A stretch of DNA of 64,000 nt from contig OY762941.1 of the NCBI GenBank assembly GCA_963666995.1, forward strand, positions 2,356,001 to 2,420,000, written 5' to 3'. The position numbers and the translations under genes were made by a program. A model generated the notes under the pieces. The model ran no database searches. It was not told the DNA's origin and was given only the letters and a program-made list of their open reading frames with translations. Shown piece by piece: positions 61,383 through 64,000 of this stretch (positions are counted from its first letter, which is position 1; each line of letters opens with the position of its first letter). The stretch comes from Syntrophobacter sp963666995 (lineage in GTDB: Bacteria; Desulfobacterota; Syntrophobacteria; Syntrophobacterales; Syntrophobacteraceae).

Positions 61383-62549
61383 ATGAAATTTGCCTATCTT
61401 GACTGCTTTTCCGGAATCAGCGGAGACATGGTGCTGGGGGCCCTTCTCGACCTCGGACTTCCCCAGGACGTGCTCCTCCAGGAATACAAAAAGCTTCCCA
61501 TCGGCGGCTACACCGTCCACATATCCCGGGAAGCGCGAGGATCGATCTCGGGAATGCGTGTCCGAATCCGTGTCGAAGACCAGCCGCCGCGCGCCTTCAG
61601 GGAAATCCGCGAACTGATCGGGTCCAGTACGCTCGAAACTGCGGTCAAGGAAAAGAGTCTCGCGATTTTCCAAAAGCTTGCCCTGGCGGAATCGCGGGTG
61701 CACCAGGTCGAGCCGGAGGAGGTCCATTTTCACGAGGTGGGCGCCGTCGATTCGATCCTCGACATCGTCGGGGCCGCTTTCGGCTTCCACACCCTCGGCA
61801 TCGACCGCATTTGGGCCTCGCGGGTCCCCCTCGGCCACGGCACCATCAAAACCCAGCATGGCCTGCTTCCCGTTCCGGCTCCGGCGACGGTCCTGCTCCT
61901 CGAGGGGATCCCCGTATACGACAGCGGCCAGGAGCGGGAGCTGGTGACCCCCACCGGAGCATCCATCCTCGCGACTCTTGCCGAATCCTGCGGGCAGGTG
62001 CCCGAGATGACCCTGCAGTCGGTGGGCTACGGAATCGGAAGCCACCCGTCCCCGAGCCCGCCCAACGCGCTCAGAATCCTCTGCGGCACCTCGGCACAGC
62101 CTCTCCTGAAAAAGCCGCTCGTTTTGATCGAAACCAGCATCGATGACATGAACCCGGAGTTTTATAATTATACGATGGAAAAACTGTTCGAACTGGGGGT
62201 GCTCGATGTGAATTTCGTTCCGATCCAGATGAAAAAGAACCGGCCCGGCGTGCTCGTCCGGGTGCTCCTGGAGCCGTCGCTACAATCGCAGGCGATAGAG
62301 ATTATCTTTAGGGAGACGACTTCGCTGGGCGTGCGGGTCCAGGAGGTGGAACGGATCGAACTCCCACGGGAGATCGTGGAGGTCGCGACGCCCTACGGCC
62401 CCTGCCGCGTGAAACGGGTGAAGGCGCCCGGGGGTGAAGAGCGCGGGGTCCCGGAGTATGAGGATTGCCGGCGGATTGCACTGGAGCGGCAACTGCCCAT
62501 CGGGAAGGTCTACGAGGAGGTCCTGCTCGCGGTGAGATCACGCCCGTGA
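61383..62549 (+). CDS. larC: Nickel-pincer cofactor biosynthesis protein LarC
   Basis: A 388-residue cytoplasmic enzyme that inserts nickel into the pincer nucleotide cofactor of lactate racemase and related enzymes, using CTP. The N-terminal LarC1 part has LDCFSGISGDMVLGALLDLG, EEVHFHEVGAVDSILDIVGA and ELVTPTGASILATL; the C-terminal LarC2 part has ETSIDDMNPEFYNYTMEKL and MKKNRPGVLVRVLL. In some species LarC is split by a programmed frameshift; here it is one frame. The ATG at 61383 has aaagg six bases upstream and starts exactly at the conserved KFAYLDCFSG. larA, larB and larE are not in the window. Confidence 0.96.
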   Translation: MKFAYLDCFSGISGDMVLGALLDLGLPQDVLLQEYKKLPIGGYTVHISREARGSISGMRVRIRVEDQPPRAFREIRELIGSSTLETAVKEKSLAIFQKLALAESRVHQVEPEEVHFHEVGAVDSILDIVGAAFGFHTLGIDRIWASRVPLGHGTIKTQHGLLPVPAPATVLLLEGIPVYDSGQERELVTPTGASILATLAESCGQVPEMTLQSVGYGIGSHPSPSPPNALRILCGTSAQPLLKKPLVLIETSIDDMNPEFYNYTMEKLFELGVLDVNFVPIQMKKNRPGVLVRVLLEPSLQSQAIEIIFRETTSLGVRVQEVERIELPREIVEVATPYGPCRVKRVKAPGGEERGVPEYEDCRRIALERQLPIGKVYEEVLLAVRSRP

Positions 62550-62690
62550 ACGAACACGGACGGGGAATTGCCGAAAAAGGGCAACCCGGCATATGGGTTC
62601 GAAGCTGCTCCGAGGGCTGACTTCCCGTTTTAACTGGATTTAAACGTATTGCTTGGACCATCATCGGTCGACTGCTGACAGGAATTGCAC

Positions 62691-63965
62691 ATGGCAAAAA
62701 AACCGACAGAAGCTATCGGTTCGCTCCTCACCATTGGGGACGAGATTCTCCTGGGGGACATCGTCAACGGCAACGCGCGCCACATAGCCTATGAACTTCG
62801 CACACGGGGATTTCGCCTGGAGAAGATAATCACCGTGGGGGACAGGGAAGATGAGATCGTAGAGAGCCTCGTCCTCTGCCTGGACCGATCCGATTTCATC
62901 ATCGTGACCGGGGGGTTGGGACCGACCGATGACGACCGCACGAACGCCGCCGTGTCGAAGGCGTTCGACCTGCCGCTGGTAAGCGATCGACGCTACACCG
63001 AATGGTTGAAAAAGCATACCGCGGAGCACGGCATCGCCTGGACGAGCGGGGTTGAGAAAATGGCCGCGCTTCCCGACGGCGCGGTCAAGCTCGGCATGGA
63101 CATGGCCGGGTTCTTCATCGATCACCAGGACGTCCCCTGTTATTTCCTGCCGGGGGTCCCGAGCGAAATGACCTTCCTGCTGTCCAATATCGTGATCCCC
63201 GACCTGGAACGAAGGTTCCCGGAGCGGGGAGTGTACCTGAAGGAAATCGTGCGGGTTCAGGGATACTACGAATCCGAGGTCAACCTGCGTTTGAAGGACC
63301 TTAGCTGCCGGCACATCGGTGTCGAAATCGGGTACCTGCCGCAGGGAAGGGAGAACTGGGTCACCCTGTTTGCGACCGCTTCGAGCGAAGAGGAGTGCCG
63401 CAGCCGGATCAGGGAAGTCCGGGAGGAAGTGATTGCCCGGCTGGGGGCCCAGCACATCAGCGGGCGCAATGACGAATGCCTGGAAAAAGTCGTCGGCCGG
63501 CAACTGAACGACAAGTCGTGGAGGATCGCGGTCGCCGAATCCTGCACGGGAGGGCGCCTCTCCGGCAGGATAACGTCCATTGCCGGGGCATCCGACTACT
63601 TCGACAGGGCTTTCATCACCTACAGCAACCAGGCCAAGATGGACCTTCTGGGCGTCCCCGGGGAAATGCTGGAGGCCTACGGCGCGGTGAGCGAACAGGT
63701 TGCGGTCGCCATGGCCGAAGGCGCGCTGAAACGGGCGGCGGTGGATGTGGCCGTGGCCGTCACGGGCATTGCCGGACCTTCGGGCGGGAGCGACGAAAAG
63801 CCGGTGGGTACCGTCTTCATCGCCTGCGTGACCCCGCTTGGGCGCAAGGTCACGAGGCACCTTTTCAAAGGAAACCGGGAACACATTCAGGAGAGTTCGG
63901 TCCAGGCAGCTCTGCTGCTCCTCTGGAGGATGCTGACCAATGATTCGAACCTTCATTGCGATTGA
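62691..63965 (+). CDS. cinA: CinA-family protein (molybdopterin-binding-like and NMN amidohydrolase domains)
   Basis: A 424-residue protein. The N-terminal COG1058 domain (LLTIGDEILLGDIVNGNARHIAYELRTRGF, VTGGLGPTDDDRT) resembles MoaB/MogA folds and has ADP-ribose/NMN pyrophosphatase activity in some members; the C-terminal domain (IAVAESCTGGRLSGRITSIAGASDYFDRAFITYSN, GIAGPSGGSDEKPVGTVFIA) is the nicotinamide-nucleotide amidase PncC. Together they recycle pyridine nucleotides. agga lies seven bases before the ATG. Its 3' end overlaps the start of thpR by 26 bases. Confidence 0.95.
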   Translation: MAKKPTEAIGSLLTIGDEILLGDIVNGNARHIAYELRTRGFRLEKIITVGDREDEIVESLVLCLDRSDFIIVTGGLGPTDDDRTNAAVSKAFDLPLVSDRRYTEWLKKHTAEHGIAWTSGVEKMAALPDGAVKLGMDMAGFFIDHQDVPCYFLPGVPSEMTFLLSNIVIPDLERRFPERGVYLKEIVRVQGYYESEVNLRLKDLSCRHIGVEIGYLPQGRENWVTLFATASSEEECRSRIREVREEVIARLGAQHISGRNDECLEKVVGRQLNDKSWRIAVAESCTGGRLSGRITSIAGASDYFDRAFITYSNQAKMDLLGVPGEMLEAYGAVSEQVAVAMAEGALKRAAVDVAVAVTGIAGPSGGSDEKPVGTVFIACVTPLGRKVTRHLFKGNREHIQESSVQAALLLLWRMLTNDSNLHCD

Positions 63966-64000
63966 TCTGCCCGAACCCGTTCAGCAGGTACTGGACCGCT
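63940..64000 (+). CDS. thpR: RNA 2',3'-cyclic phosphodiesterase ThpR (partial)
   Basis: Only the first 20 residues are inside the window: MIRTFIAIDLPEPVQQVLDR, the characteristic start of ThpR/LigT-type 2H phosphodiesterases. A ggagg site lies about ten bases before the ATG, within the end of cinA. cinA-thpR (often followed by recA) is a common bacterial order. Confidence 0.8.
   Translation, partial: MIRTFIAIDLPEPVQQVLDR

Overview
The window reads as a stretch of chromosome from a GC-rich, anaerobic, probably syntrophic or sulfate-reducing bacterium. This rests on a formyl-tetrahydrofolate ligase plus FolD pair, many 4Fe-4S and oxygen-sensitive enzyme families, LarC, and gene order and protein style resembling Syntrophobacter-type Deltaproteobacteria. 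The taxonomic placement is an inference from memory, not a search result. The window mixes conserved housekeeping genes at both ends with accessory DNA that is rich in small repeats, IS remnants and pseudogenes.

Layout. 0-3 kb: folD and fhs (C1-tetrahydrofolate branch), minus strand. 3-8 kb: a GntR/FCD regulator, an archaeal-type (group II-like) chaperonin and, just upstream of it, a 588-residue protein I cannot assign. 8-14.1 kb: an eight-gene minus-strand operon running from two 4Fe-4S proteins through an SCP2-like protein, a stand-alone LarC C-terminal-domain paralogue and a complete NitT/TauT-type ABC importer; its promoter carries three TTGTATACAA-like sites of the kind used by GntR/FCD repressors. 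14.7-17 kb: a small ABM-fold protein, a four-S1-domain RNA-binding protein, and about 1 kb of non-coding DNA with an orphan terminator. 17.3-32.1 kb: a plus-strand catabolic region with an aminotransferase, an amidohydrolase (prolidase-like), a full dipeptide/opine-type ABC importer with a Tat-exported binding protein and a fused DppDF ATPase, a three-subunit HcnABC/LhpBEF-like FAD dehydrogenase, a remnant of a DapA-family lyase, a HAD dehalogenase, a methylmalonate-semialdehyde-type dehydrogenase and a ferritin-like protein. Its composition suggests uptake and oxidation of proline-like or hydroxyproline-like amino acids or dipeptides (inference).

32-47.5 kb: an IclR regulator, an RluA-type pseudouridine synthase, a B12-binding-type radical SAM protein, an MFS transporter, an oxidoreductase, an SRPBCC protein, a frameshifted GNAT gene, a DUF4331 protein, two adjacent NHLP (nitrile-hydratase-leader-like) genes of which the second is fused to a STAS domain, an orphan binding protein, a secreted cyclase-family hydrolase, another GNAT and a nucleotidyltransferase-like protein. 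At least three families of short dispersed repeats lie between these genes, one of them supplying the last codons and stop codons of two host genes. 47.8-60.7 kb: a decayed, mobile zone with two comM fragments flanking an O-methyltransferase/LysR pair, a truncated DUF1835 gene, an intact IS4-family element with 16-bp ends and a 13-bp target duplication, an aldo-keto reductase, an HtrA-like protease, an AbiJ-like putative defence nuclease, a 5'-truncated neighbour, and joined fragments of IS1634-like and IS630-like transposases. This zone abuts two tRNA-Ser genes at 60.8-61.0 kb. 61.4-64 kb: larC, cinA and the start of thpR, a normal housekeeping end.

Most likely to repay study: the LarC-like/ferredoxin/SCP2/ABC operon with its operator array; the chaperonin plus unknown-partner pair; the NHLP and NHLP-STAS gene pair without a visible RiPP maturase; and the repeat family that ends genes.
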